DNA from: Hirsutella rhossiliensis
Lineage: Eukaryota > Ascomycota > Sordariomycetes > Hypocreales > Ophiocordycipitaceae
Assembly (NCBI RefSeq): GCF_020360975.1
Contig: NW_025408669.1
Coordinates: 62,001-126,000, forward strand
DNA: 64,000 bases
Reading direction: 5' to 3'
Position 1 is the stretch's first letter. Each line of letters begins with the position of its first letter. Position numbers and translations under genes: made by a program. The notes beneath the pieces are model-generated. The model searched no databases. It was not told where the DNA came from and was given only the letters and a program-made list of their open reading frames with translations. Below are positions 1-10,600 of the stretch, piece by piece.

Positions 1-15
1 TAAGAGCTTTTAATA
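1..15 (-). mobile_element. Internal 5' leader stub of a gypsy element running off the left edge
   Basis: These few bases match the leader that follows the 5' LTR in Gypsy-A (after 8007), read on the minus strand (TTAAAAGCTCTTA). The same leader lies beside the LTRs at 16867 and 31810. It shows that the LTR at 16-486 is the 5' LTR of a minus-strand gypsy element whose body lies left of the window. Confidence 0.75.
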
Positions 16-486
16 TATAATAACTAGTATTATTCTTAAGGGATAAACCTATTAAGGGGTTTATATTAATAGATATAATAGGGCGTAGTCTAAGTAGTAA
101 TAAGTATATTACGTTAGTAATAAGTTAAAGGTTATAGACTATAGATTATAACTAAGTAATTAAGTAATCGGAATTAAAGATAAGATTATAATAAAGATCG
201 TAATAATTATAATATATTAAAAGCTATTAAGCTATCTATTTTAAGGAGTAAAAGTAAGTAGCTATATATACTTATAAAGACTATCCTTAGATTATAAGCC
301 TAGCTATAGTCCCTAACGTTAGATTATATAGAGCGTAGTAATCTCGTTAATCTTAGATTACTTAGATCTCTATAATCCCCTCGATCTTATATTTATTAGA
401 TAGTTATACCGACTATTTATCTATTAGACCGTACTACGTACTTAAAGCGGTCGACCGTTAGCGGCCTAGTAGCCGTGGTCGTAATA
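16..486 (-). repeat. Gypsy B-type LTR, 5' LTR of an element leaving the window
   Basis: The 471-bp repeat begins TATAATAACTAG and ends GTCGTAATA on the plus strand, so its ends are RIP-altered versions of TG...CA in minus orientation. It matches the LTRs at 1099-1548, 16867-17316 and 33507-33961 along most of its length. The five bases after it (aagag, 487-491) are the expected target duplication, but the partner lies outside the window. It is inserted in Copia-1, whose pol continues at 487. Confidence 0.85.
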
Positions 487-1098
487 AAGAGGTCCTAGAT
501 AAAGAAACGGAAGAAGAAACCGATATTAAAGTAGTTAAGGATAACGCCGACTTTAAAGAAAAAAAAGAGGAAGATACTAGATTAGATAATTTAAACGAAG
601 AAGGAGACTATAGGAAAGCGGTAGAGCTAGAATACGCCTATATACCTACGCCTCCTCCTATATAAGAAGAAGATCTAAAAGTAGCTTTTTTAGTTAGTCT
701 TCTTATCTCGACCCTTAAGGGGGTAGGAAAGGCACCTCTCTTAAAGGATTACCTAGCTACCTTTTTATCCCTACTTTAAGAAGTAAAGGAAGGTATAGGG
801 CCCGATATAGATACTAAAGAAAACTAACCTCTTTCTTATTTCTATCGTTTTTCCGACTTCTATCTAACGCTAATAGAAGACGGTTCCTATAGAGTGTTTA
901 TAGTAGGCCGGCTTTTTAAGCTACTATTAGTAAGGAAGGTATATAAAAGAGACCTCCTAGACCTACTAATAAACTAAAAGCAGCTAGAAAAACACCCCTT
1001 TAGAGACTAGCTTTTCTAAGCCTAGAAAGACTACCTAGCCTTATATAAAGAGATAGGGTCTTTTAAAGAGGTCCTTAAGAAAAAGGTAAGAGGAAAAT
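487..1098 (+). pseudogene. Copia-1 pol fragment, integrase-RT linker (broken)
   Basis: One plus-strand frame reads through this stretch with only TAA/TAG interruptions. It is rich in Asp, Glu and Lys at first, as expected for the linker between integrase and reverse transcriptase in Ty1/copia polyproteins. The frame resumes at 17322, after the Gypsy-B insertion, with the start of the copia RT (a CKWVF-like motif in which C reads Y and W reads a stop). The same segment occurs in Copia-2 at 32771-33120, where it runs uninterrupted across the Gypsy-B insertion point and so proves continuity. No start or end is present here, because the left part is cut by the LTR at 16-486. Confidence 0.75.
1094..1098. 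repeat. Target-site duplication aaaat of Gypsy-B, left copy
   Basis: The pentamer aaaat directly precedes the 3' LTR at 1099 and recurs at 17317-17321 directly after the 5' LTR. The uninterrupted Copia-2 copy has a single aaaat at this point near 33110. Confidence 0.9.
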
Positions 1099-1548
1099 TA
1101 TAACGACCGGTATTATTCTTAAGGGATAAACCTATCGAGGGGTTTATATTAGTAGATATAATAGGGCGTAGTCTAAGTAATAATAAGTATATTATATTAG
1201 TAATAAGTTAGAGGCTATAGACCGTAGACTATAACTAGGTAATTAGAATTAGAGATAGAATTATAATAAAGATTTATATTAAAAGCTAGAGAGCTATCTA
1301 TCTAAAAGAGTAAAAGTAGGTAGCTATATATACCTATAGAGACTATCCTTAGATTATAGGCCTAGCTATAATCCTTAATATTAGATTATATAGAGTATAG
1401 TAATCTTATTAATCTTAGATTACTTAGATCTCTATAATCCCCTCGATCCTATATTTATTAGATAGTCGTACTAAATATTTATCCGTTAAGCTATATTACG
1501 TGCTTAACACGGTCGATTATTAGCGGCCTAGTAGCTATAGTCGTAATA
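1099..1548 (-). repeat. 3' LTR of Gypsy-B
   Basis: The 450-bp LTR is in minus orientation and runs from TATAACGACC to GTCGTAATA. It is adjoined on the internal side (1549 onward) by a purine-rich tract when read on the minus strand (AAAAGGAAGGGAGATATCG), the expected polypurine tract. It differs from the 5' LTR (16867-17316) chiefly by C/T and G/A. Confidence 0.9.
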
Positions 1549-1716
1549 CGATATCTCCCTTCCTTTTAGTCTTATCTATAAGACCTACTATAGCTGCCTT
1601 AGCCGCTATATATAAATATACCCTTATCGCGTTATATATAAGTATATCGTTCCTTATCTCTTTATCCTTTTAGGATATACTACTAATAATATATTTAGTT
1701 ATATACTAAAAAATCG
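1549..1716 (-). other. Gypsy-B 3' untranslated stretch with polypurine tract
   Basis: This lies between the polypurine tract next to the 3' LTR and the start of the opposite-strand frame. It is homologous to 14760-14919 of Gypsy-A, including the polypurine tract. I see no coding frame. Confidence 0.6.
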
Positions 1717-2369
1717 TTTACGAAAAGCCTCTAAGCGCGCTACTCTTACCGAATATATCGACTTAAGTAGAGATCCTACTAATATACTATATACTTAATA
1801 CTTTAAGGTAAAGAAGACGAATTATTAAATAGCCGAAAATTCTTCGCGCTATAATAATTATATTACTAGTAGTCGTCCCTATTATAATAGTATTTTAGTA
1901 GCTACTTTTTATAGGTATCTTTTAATGCTTTCTATATATAGTAGCTAATATATTTCTTTTAGTAACTAAATTATTAGCGGAGTAGTATAAGCTATATTCC
2001 GAAGAGGAGGAAGCTAGGGAAGCCTTATTAAAGCTTTAGGCATAGCTTATAAATCTATAATCGTAAATATCTATCGCTATTAATCGTTTAGCTTATATCT
2101 AAAAGGTTCGGAATTATATAAAGGAAAAGAGTTCTAAGTTATTTCGTTATAGTATCTAAGAAGTAGATACTAAGGATAGCGTTTTACCTATACTCGATAT
2201 ATATAAGTATTAGGTAGTAAATAACTTATAATCGTTAGGTATTCTTAATAAGGCGAATTAGTCCTCGTTTAGTATTAGCGAGGAGTTCGCGGATCTTAGT
2301 CCTTTAATCCCTCTTAAACCTTCTAGTAAAATTATCGAAGTAGAGAGCTATAGTAGGTTAAGTACTTAA
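1717..2369 (+). pseudogene. Opposite-strand ORF of Gypsy-B, coiled-coil-like protein remnant
   Basis: A plus-strand frame (codons in phase with 1986) runs opposite to pol, between the chromodomain end and the 3' LTR. It reads as a charged helical segment rich in Glu and Lys, then RLAYI, SKLF and IEVESYSRLST motifs, ending at a TAA at 2367-2369. Gypsy-A has the counterpart on its minus strand (RLARIRK, SKLF, VESRSRLS), although the two copies differ by more than RIP transitions. An N-terminal extension in another phase (about 1717-1960, TLTEYIDLSRDPTN) suggests an intron or a frameshift. The function is unknown. Charged coiled-coil proteins of this style are, as I recall, common among unnamed fungal proteins near transposons, but I cannot check that here. 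Confidence 0.5.
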
Positions 2370-5300
2370 GTAGTTCCTAAGTATTTTCCTTTAGTCTATA
2401 TCCCTTTTACTTAATAAGGTATTCTTATTACTAACCTTATTTTCTTATATTTAGTATTTATTTTACTTTATATTCTTAATTATTATTAACTTTAATTTTA
2501 TCTTATAGTTTAGCGTTTTATAGTGCTAGTTCTAATAATAAGATATAAAATATCGGGTATATTTATATTATCGTTAGTAGTAAAAGTTTATAGTTAACTT
2601 TTAAAATAGTTTTCTTAACCTTAAACGGTCTAAGTTTCTTAAAATCTAATTTATTACTTAGTTATTTTATTTTAATATTTCGTCGTATAAGGTAAACTAT
2701 ATCTCTTTCTTAAAAGATTAGTCCTTATAATCTTTTTTAATTATAGTAAGTAGATATTCGTTCTCTAATAAATTAAAGTTCTTATTATATTTCTTTATAT
2801 AATTTTTATAGTTAATCTACTTATAGTATCGCTCGTTCCGCTTATAGTCCTTATTAAGTAACCTTAAATACTTCTAGGTTATATCTATAATTAGCGTATA
2901 CTAGTAAGAGCTTAGTTATTTCCGTAACTAAGCTATTATAAGCTAGTTATACTATTAATAGCTATTTAACTTAATTGTTTTATTCGTAGCTAATATAGTA
3001 TTATAAATATTATTTAAGCGTTTAGTTAAGTCGTTCTATTTATCTATTTATTTATAGGTAATAAGCTATACTAAGCTTATATTTCGTCCCTAATTATACT
3101 ATAGGAGCTTACTAAAACTTAGCTATAAATATACTTCCTTTATTAAAGATAATCTCGTTTAGTAGTCTATAATTACTAATAATTATTTATAGGAATATAT
3201 ATACTAGCTCTTTTATATTACTTACTTCTTTATATAGTAAGAAGTATCTCTACTTTATTAATCTATTAATAATAATAAATATACTATTATACTTAACGTT
3301 AGTTATAGGTTCTTTTAATAATAATAGCTTTATAAGATAGTTAAAAGCTATCGAATCCTATAGTTTCTCTAGTACTAGTAGCGGTTATAATTCTCTATAT
3401 AGTTTATATTATTTAGCTTTACTTTATATATAAAGTTTATATTCTTTAATAACTTATTATACTACTTCTTTAAGCTATAAAAAGTTATATTATCGTTTAA
3501 TCCGTTTTATTATTCTTTAGATTCCCTAATATCTATATATTAAATATTTATATATATCTTATATAACTTTATCTTATAATTTTAATAGTATCTAGATTTT
3601 ATTTATATATATTAGAACTTCTAAATATTCTATATTATATCCGTTTAGTACTTTATATTCTTTTATTTATTTTAGGATCTTTTAGTATATCGAGTTATTA
3701 GGTTATACTTTAAATATTATATTTAGCTATTATTACTAATAGTTCCCGTTTTCGTTAATTTCTAAGAGCTATCCTTTTACTATAGGTACTCTTATATCGT
3801 AGTTACTTTATCGACTAAGGGTATTAGCTCGACTATTTTCTATTCCTTTTTTATAGATTATTTTATAGTTAAATTCTAATAAATATTCGGCCTATTAGAT
3901 CTATTATTCGTTTAACTATTATATAGTTATAAAGTATAAGATGTTTTTATAATTTATATAAACCTTAACTTTATACTTACTTCTAAGAAGGTAGTATTAA
4001 AATTCCTTAAAAGCTTAAATAATTATAAGGAATTCTTTATTATAGATAGAGTAATTAAGTTCTATACTATATAGTTTTTTTAATTAAAATATAATTAGTT
4101 ATAGTCTTCCTTTATTATCTTTTTATCTAATTTATACTCTTAAAGTAAAGTCTAATATATTAGTTTTAAGTTCGATTTATTATTCTAAATTAAAAGTAGT
4201 TAAAACTAGTTCTTATATAATTATAGTTTTAATATATTTAAAAGCTTTATTAGCTTTATTATCCTATATAAATTCTTTTTCCTTCTTTATTAAGTTATAT
4301 AGTAGTACTATAATCTTTCCGAAATCTTTAATAAATCGTTAGTAGTAGTTTATATATCCTAGGAAACTTTATATATCCTTAACGTTCTTTAGCGTTAGCT
4401 ATTCTTTAACTAAGTTAATCTTATCTTATTATATTTATATCTCTCTTAGTAAGATCGTATATCTAAGAAAGTTTACTTCTTATATATAAAACTTACTTTT
4501 CTTTAGTTTAACTAGTAACTTTATATTCTAAAGTACGCGGAGTACCTTATAGACGTATTCCTTATATTCTTCTAGGGTATCTAAGAAGATTAAGATATTA
4601 TTTAAGTATACTACTATAAAGATATTTAAGTATTCGTATAGGATATTATTAATTATCCGTTAAAAGGTAGCTAGTATATTTATAAGTCTAAATAGTATTA
4701 CTAGATATTTAAATAGTCTAAATTTCGTTTTAAAGGCTATTATCTATTTATATCCCTTTTTTATATATATTAAGCTATAGGCGCCTTTAAGATTAAGGGC
4801 TATAAACTATTTTTTACTATATAATTAATCTTATAGTTCCGATATAAGTAGTAATAGTATTCGGTCCTTTATTATAATATTATTTAAGTATCTATAGTTA
4901 ATAACTAGTTATAGCTTCCTATTTTTCTTTAAAATAAATATAATTAGGTAGCTTACTTTAAATATTAACGTTTATATATATCCTTTTTATAGATTCTTAG
5001 TAAGGTAGTCGTATAGCGTTTATAGTTATTTTTCGTTTAAGTTATAGATCTTATAGAACGTCGGCGTTATTCTATCCTCAAGATAAATTTTATAGTCCTA
5101 TTAGCTATATTTAAGTAACCCTATCTTAAGTTCTTCTTTAAAGAGTTTATTATATTTCCGGTATTCTTATAGGATATTCTTTATTCTATCTTATAGGCTT
5201 TATTCTTTCTCTTAAGAGCTAGTTTCTCTTAACTTAAGCTCTTTATTTATTTATATAAGGTCTTTCCTTAAAGTAGTAATAACTCTTTAAATCTTTATAT

Positions 5301-6514
5301 TATATCCTTTATTCTATTTATATTAAATACTAGGTTATATAGCTATATTAGTTAGTATATAGGTCTTATTAGTCGATTTTATTATATCTACTAGTTCGGT
5401 TACTATTTTCGTTTATATTACTAAAGCCTATAATAATTTACTTAAACGGTTATTCCTTTTATCTTATTTAGTAGCGAAATTATCGTAAAATTTTACTTTC
5501 TTCTAAATCTACTAGTCCTAGAAACCTATATCTTTATTTTAATTTAGCTAGCTAGTTTTCTAGTTAATTAATAGGTTACTCTTCTATAGCTATAGAAGCC
5601 TTAATATAAGGTTATATTCTTTAATATCTATAATATTAAAGTTAACTTATTTATCGTAGCCTTAGATATTAATATTATGGTAATTAATCTCTATATTAAT
5701 AATTTTATTATTATAGTTAAAGGCCTTTCTTTTAATATTCGTAAGTTTATATAGATCCTTCTTATATCTCTATATAAGTTAGTAACGATTAATAACTTTA
5801 GGTAAAATATAATTACCTATTACGTTATAGTCTAAAAGTATATACGCGTAATATCCCGCGATTTAGATATCTAATACTATTTAGTTACTATAGCTTACTA
5901 TTACTATATATAGGGTCCTTAGATCTTATTATATTATACTAGTTTATAGCCCTTTTATAAATAGTATACCTTATTTTTTACCTAGTCCTTATTTATTTTA
6001 TTTAGGTATTCTTCTTTAATTTATTATTAATATTATTTCTTTATATTTTCGTTATATAGTATTATATTAAAGCTTAAGAGATTACTTTCTTATAGCTAAT
6101 TAAAGATTTCTTATTTCTTAATACTATATCGTTTATATTATATAGCTTCGTAGTTAATTATATACTATACTTTATAATTTTATTTATTTTCGTACTAAAG
6201 GTTAAGTTTTTATTTAGCGTTTTTTTAATTTTTTTATAGTATTTCTATATTAATTCTTCCTTAGTCGAATATAGCTTATAGCCTTTATATATATTACTAA
6301 TAATCTTTTAATATACTATTATATCGTTTATACTATACTTATACTTTTTTATATTTATAAACTCTATAGTTTAAGTATATATATTTATTATAATCTTCTT
6401 TATTATATTTAACTTATTATATAAGTCTTTAAAAGATTAAGGGTTTAAATACTTTAAAGTAAGTAGCGTTATACTATTCCTTTATTTTAGCGTATTTATA
6501 GATTTTATATATCT

Positions 6515-6519
6515 CTAAA
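6515..6519. repeat. Target-site duplication ctaaa of the solo copia LTR, left copy
   Basis: The pentamer ctaaa is repeated at 6995-6999. The homologous unoccupied site in Gypsy-C has a single ttaaa at 22011-22015, the RIP-altered form of the same pentamer. Confidence 0.9.
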
Positions 6520-6994
6520 TCTCGCGAAGAGAGATGCGAGAAGTGCATGAAAATGCACGAAGGTGAAATTAGAAGTAAGGGGTCGGACAGGTAGGGCAGA
6601 GATGTTTGAATCTTGCGGGGGCAGCAATTGCAGTAGTGGAGTGATTGTTGTATTGCCTTAATTTTCCTTCTTTCCTCTATCCAACGCCCTCTTTATACCC
6701 TTCTAGTATCTCAATTAACAAAGAAGATCCTGCTTAAAGAAGCCACTAATGTCCTTTCGACTACCGAGCTTTTTGCCGGTTTTTCCCCTCCTTTCCAGCC
6801 GTTGCCGGCATATCCGTCTTATCTCTCGCCACCTCCATAGGAAGCCATCGCCACTTCTGCTTCCCCTCATGCCCCCACCCTCCTTTCTGCACCTCTTTTC
6901 AGCTCCTTCCTTAAAACCTGTTTTTCAGCTTCCTAGGTCCCTCGTGCCAAGGGATATCTCCGAGAACTGCGAAATCAGGCCACGCTTCGCGACA
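6520..6994 (-). repeat. Solo copia LTR without RIP damage
   Basis: This 475-bp island is the only part of the window with ordinary amounts of CA and TG. Read on the minus strand it starts TGTCGCGAAGCG and ends TTCGCGAGA. It aligns end to end with the RIP-damaged copia LTRs at 19123-19599 and 52400-52895. The flanking 5-bp duplication (ctaaa) and the matching empty site at 22011-22015 show it is an insertion into the already decayed Gypsy-B. No copia internal sequence is attached, so it is a solo LTR left by LTR-LTR recombination. The composition change coincides with the element ends. Confidence 0.93.
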
Positions 6995-6999
6995 CTAAA
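6995..6999. repeat. Target-site duplication ctaaa of the solo copia LTR, right copy
   Basis: This is the right partner of the pentamer at 6515-6519. Gypsy-B sequence resumes directly after it and matches Gypsy-C from 22016. Confidence 0.9.
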
Positions 7000-7517
7000 A
7001 GATATCTCGTTAATAAACCGTAATTATTATAGTATTTAAGTAGCGTGCTATAATTAGGTTTTAATAATATAACTTAGTCGTTTAAGTAGCGTTAATCGAT
7101 TTTCTAGTAGTTTAGTTTTATACTTAGGTAGGGTTTCGAAAGTACTTATCCTTTATACTTAACTAAGAAGGCATTATATCGTGCCTTTATCTAAAAGTAT
7201 ATTATATAACCTAGGTAGACGTATAATATCTATAAAATATACTTATAGTACTTATAAGTAAGTAGTATTTATAGATTATCTTTAAATTCTCCTTATAGTT
7301 ACTATTCTTATTATAGAGCTATAAAGGTATTAACTATAGTAATAGCTATAGTATAGTCTCCTCCGCGTAGTACTAGTTAATATTAAATTAATATAGCTTA
7401 TTAGTTTTTTATAAGAATTTAAGGTATTTATTAGGTTCTAATTTTAAGTATTTCTTTAAATTCTTCGAAGTATAGAGTATATTCTCTAATCGTAGTATTT
7501 TCCCTTAATAGCGAGGG

Positions 7518-7522
7518 TAGTA
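7518..7522. repeat. Target-site duplication tagta of Gypsy-A, left copy
   Basis: The pentamer tagta precedes the 5' LTR and recurs at 15405-15409. Gypsy-C has the uninterrupted sequence with one tagta near 22538. Confidence 0.93.
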
Positions 7523-8007
7523 TATTACGACCACGGTCTAGCGAACCGCGGGGACTAATATATATCACGAGGTCACGTAATGTAGGGAGCAAGGAATATT
7601 AGACGGACTAACGGGCTAATTAAGTTTTAGAGCGATAGGTTACTCTAGCGCTCTAACGCTCTACGGCTAGGATCGTAGGATCGCTCTAGCGCTCTAGCGC
7701 TCCTAGACGACGAGATTACCTAGCGCTCTCGGCGATCTAAGGAAGCTCTTAAGATATATAAGGAAGGAACGGAATACTCCTTTAAATAGATAGCTCGATA
7801 GCTTTTAATATTATAATTATTACGATCTCTATTACGATCTTATCTCTAATTCCGATTACTTAATTACCTAGTTATAGTCTACGGTCTACGACCTCCGACT
7901 TATTACTAACGTAATATATATATTATTGCTTAGACTACGCCCTATTATATCTACTAATATAAACCCCTGGATAGGTTTATCCCTTAGGAATAATACCGGT
8001 CGTTATA
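7523..8007 (+). repeat. 5' LTR of Gypsy-A
   Basis: The 485-bp LTR runs from TATTACGACC to GGTCGTTATA (TG...CA after reversing RIP in principle). It matches 14920-15404 at equal length with almost only C/T and G/A differences, for example ACCACGG against ACTACGG. It contains clustered GCTCTAGCGC-like repeats (about 7650-7730) and a TATATAA motif at 7755-7761. Its first half differs from the B-type LTRs while its second half is shared. Confidence 0.93.
7755..7761 (+). promoter_or_regulatory. Candidate TATA box in the Gypsy-A LTR
   Basis: TATATAA lies about 250 bp before the LTR end and is preserved at 15152-15158 in the other LTR. Position and conservation suit an LTR promoter, but in AT-rich sequence a chance match is possible. 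Confidence 0.35.
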
Positions 8008-8079
8008 CGTTAAAAGCTCTTATTTAGTGCAATACCGCGTTACTCTAAGCAATATCGTAACTATTAATATGCCTATATA

Positions 8080-9040
8080 GTAAGCTAGATTAACTAACTC
8101 TAGAGCTACTATATTGCCTTAGGATATAATACGCGAAATTATCGCCCTTTAATATAAGGTATAGTTACTTAGGAACGGAGGAGGCAACGGATAAGTTAGG
8201 GACCTCGGAGAAGTAGTTAAACTAAAATAGCTAGGACTATTCGACGGTACTTACGGCACGCTTTAAGACTTTCTTACCTAACTTAAAGCCTACTACCGGT
8301 TTTACCCTACTAAACTCTTAGACCTAGTCGAAAAGGTACTCTATATAGGAAATTATTTATCTAAAACGGCACTCGCTTAGTTTAGACCTATTATAAGGGA
8401 CTTTCTCGATAACTAACTAGCGCGACGAGACAACGGAATAAATAAAGTCTTTGCTAGTTTTTAAGGATTCGAAGAAGCTATTACGAAGGTATTTAGAATA
8501 ACTAACGAGGAACGAGAAGCTAAATAAAAACTTCGAGAACTCCGATAAAGAATCTTAGTATCGGATTATACTACGAAGTTCCGTTAAGTTACCTTAAAGC
8601 TTAATTAGGACGACGAACCTCTTATATTACGATTCTACGACGGGCTTAAAGAAGAAGTTAAGGACGAGCTCTATAAGGAAAATCGACCTAATAACCTCTT
8701 AGACTATATTCCTATAGTAGTACGAATCGACGATAAATAGTATACGCGACGCTAAGAAAAGAAGTAAGGAAGAGGAAACTAGAACCCTTCCTATAAGAAT
8801 AACTTTAACTAACGCGCTAACTATAAAAAGAAGCGCGAAACTCCTATTGCCTACGCCTATATAACTAACCTAGGTAGGATAGATCTAGATATAATATAGA
8901 AAAGCAAAGGAAAGTATTTTAACTATAGGAAACTTAGATATTACTCTAAAGAATATAGATAACCTCGTAAGGAGAAGAAAACCTACTAGGTACTAGCCTT
9001 AGAAGGTAAGAAATACCTAAACGCTACTAATAGATAGGAA
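8080..9040 (+). pseudogene. Gypsy-A gag (capsid/nucleocapsid), broken
   Basis: The plus-strand frame in phase with 8912 gives a Ty3-type Gag. An upstream segment reads LGLFDGTYGTL and QLKAYYRFYP, typical of the gypsy capsid N-terminal region, and a retroviral-like zinc knuckle lies at 8912-8959. The knuckle reads KYFNYRKLRYYSKEYR, in which all three cysteines have become Tyr, and the Gly and His before the last Cys have become Arg and Tyr. All these changes fit CpA/TpG to TpA. Gag packages element RNA into virus-like particles in the cytoplasm. Many TAA/TAG stops are present. Confidence 0.8.
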
Positions 9041-10600
9041 CTAAAGTATAAACTCCTTAGTTAGACTATATACTACGACGACGAATATACGGTATACTTA
9101 AGCGATAAAAACAGTACCGGATAGTTCCTAAAGTAACTAAAGAAAACCCTTATAATAATATAACGAAGGGATCCTAAAATATAGAAATAAGTTAAATTCG
9201 TAGAACCAGAACACCCCTATCCTAAAGGAGTCTCCTAAGACTAGATTAGGAAGAACGGCAAACGATTCTAGGAAGATATACGAAATAAAAATCAATAATA
9301 ACGATAAGTAGTCTATAAACAATATAATAAAGAAGATATAGACGTAGCCCTTATACTTACGAAACTCGGATAATAACCTAAGGAAGAATAACGAAGTATC
9401 GACGATATAAGCTCTAAAGAATAAGAAATACCTAGAGAAACGGAAGACGAGAACGAACTTATACTACTACCCTCGCTATTAAGGGAAAATGCTATAATTA
9501 GAGAACACGCTCTATACTTCGAAGAATTTAAAGAAATACTTAAAATTAAAACCTAATAAACACCTTAAATTCTTATAGAAAACTAATAAGCTATATTAAT
9601 TCGATATTAACTAGCACTACGCGGAGGAGACTACGCTATAGCTATCGCCGCGGTTAATACCTTTATAGCTCTATAATAAGAATAGTAACTATAAGGAGAA
9701 TTTAAAGACGATCTATAAACACTACTTACTTATAAGTACTATAAGTATATTTTATAGATATTATACGTTTACCTAGATTATATAATATACTTCTAGATAA
9801 AGGCACGATACGACGCCTTCCCGGTTAGGTTCGAGGGATAAGTACTTTCGAAACCCTACCTAAGCATAGAACTAGACTACTAGAAAATCGATTAACGCTA
9901 CCCGAACGACTAAGTTATATTATTAGAACCTAATTACGGCACGCTACTTAAATACCGCGATAATTACGGTTTATTAACGAGATATCTTTTAAAGATATAT
10001 AAAATCTATAAACACGCTAAAATAAAGGAATAGTATAGCGCTACTCGCTCTAAGGTATCCGAACTATTAATCTTCTAAAGACTTACGCAACGAATTAAAT
10101 ACGATAAAGAAGATTATAACGAATACGTATACCTAAACTATAGAGTTTATAAATATAAAAAAGCACGAGTATAGTATAAACGATATAACGGTGCACTAAA
10201 AGATTATTAGTAATATATACGAAGGCTATAAGCTATATTCGACTAAGGGAGAATCGATATAAAAACACTACGTATGAAATAGAAAGATATAGAACGAAAA
10301 CTTAACCTTTAGTACGAAAACGAATAGAATTACGAAGTATAGTACGCAATTAACTATAAAGCAGTATAATATAAACGATATAGCGTTAAGAAATAAGAAA
10401 TCTTCGATTAGCTATAAGAAATTAGTCTCTTAAGCCCCGATATAATACTACGCGACGAAAATATAAAGAAACGATATTAATAATAAATTAAAGAAGAATA
10501 CCTAAATAAAACGAATAAGGACTAGGCAAAAAACGAGGTATACTATCTATAAAAGGGCTATAGACTAGCACGATATAATAAGATCTAAGGACCCTATATA
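9041..10600 (+). pseudogene. Extra ~500-codon domain between CCHC knuckle and protease of Gypsy-A
   Basis: The Gag phase continues for about 1.5 kb beyond the zinc knuckle before the protease starts in a different phase. The residues are charged and helix-like, with segments such as KFVEPEHPYPKGVS, SIDDISSKE and LALRGGDYAIAIAAVNTF. The homologous stretch is present in Gypsy-B and Gypsy-C. I do not recognise a domain. It could be an extended nucleocapsid tail or an accessory Gag domain. Two antisense open stretches inside it are chance gaps between stops. Confidence 0.5.

Larger units (their letters stand above)
2370..7522 (-). pseudogene. Gypsy-B pol (chromodomain, integrase, RNase H, RT, protease), broken
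   Basis: Read on the minus strand, this aligns along its length with 9480-14160 of Gypsy-A. The chromodomain end lies at about 2370-2475, then integrase, RNase H, RT and protease follow toward higher coordinates. At 4250-4275 the junction between RT and RNase H is intact, where Gypsy-A has lost one base. The protease motif region is at 5810-5875. A 475-bp solo LTR interrupts it at 6520-6994. Minus-strand pol continues across the Gypsy-A insertion into 15405-16866. Stops are TAA/TAG at former CAA, CAG, CGA or TGG codons, so no product is expected. Confidence 0.85.

Noticed and set aside
487..1098. Considered a separate host gene for an acidic protein
   Set aside because: The frame continues into copia RT at 17322, and the same segment occurs in Copia-2.
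6749..7039. Plus-strand open frame of 96 codons
   Set aside because: It lies antisense in the undamaged solo LTR and runs past its end into decayed Gypsy-B. It is open only because RIP stops are absent.
7640..7735. Clustered GCTCTAGCGC repeats suggesting a CRISPR-like array
   Set aside because: The units are short, irregular and within an LTR, and are repeated identically in the other LTR. This is eukaryotic DNA.
9137..9322. Minus-strand open frame of 61 codons
   Set aside because: Antisense to the Gag-spacer region of Gypsy-A. It is short, hydrophobic by composition and has no counterpart in Gypsy-B.
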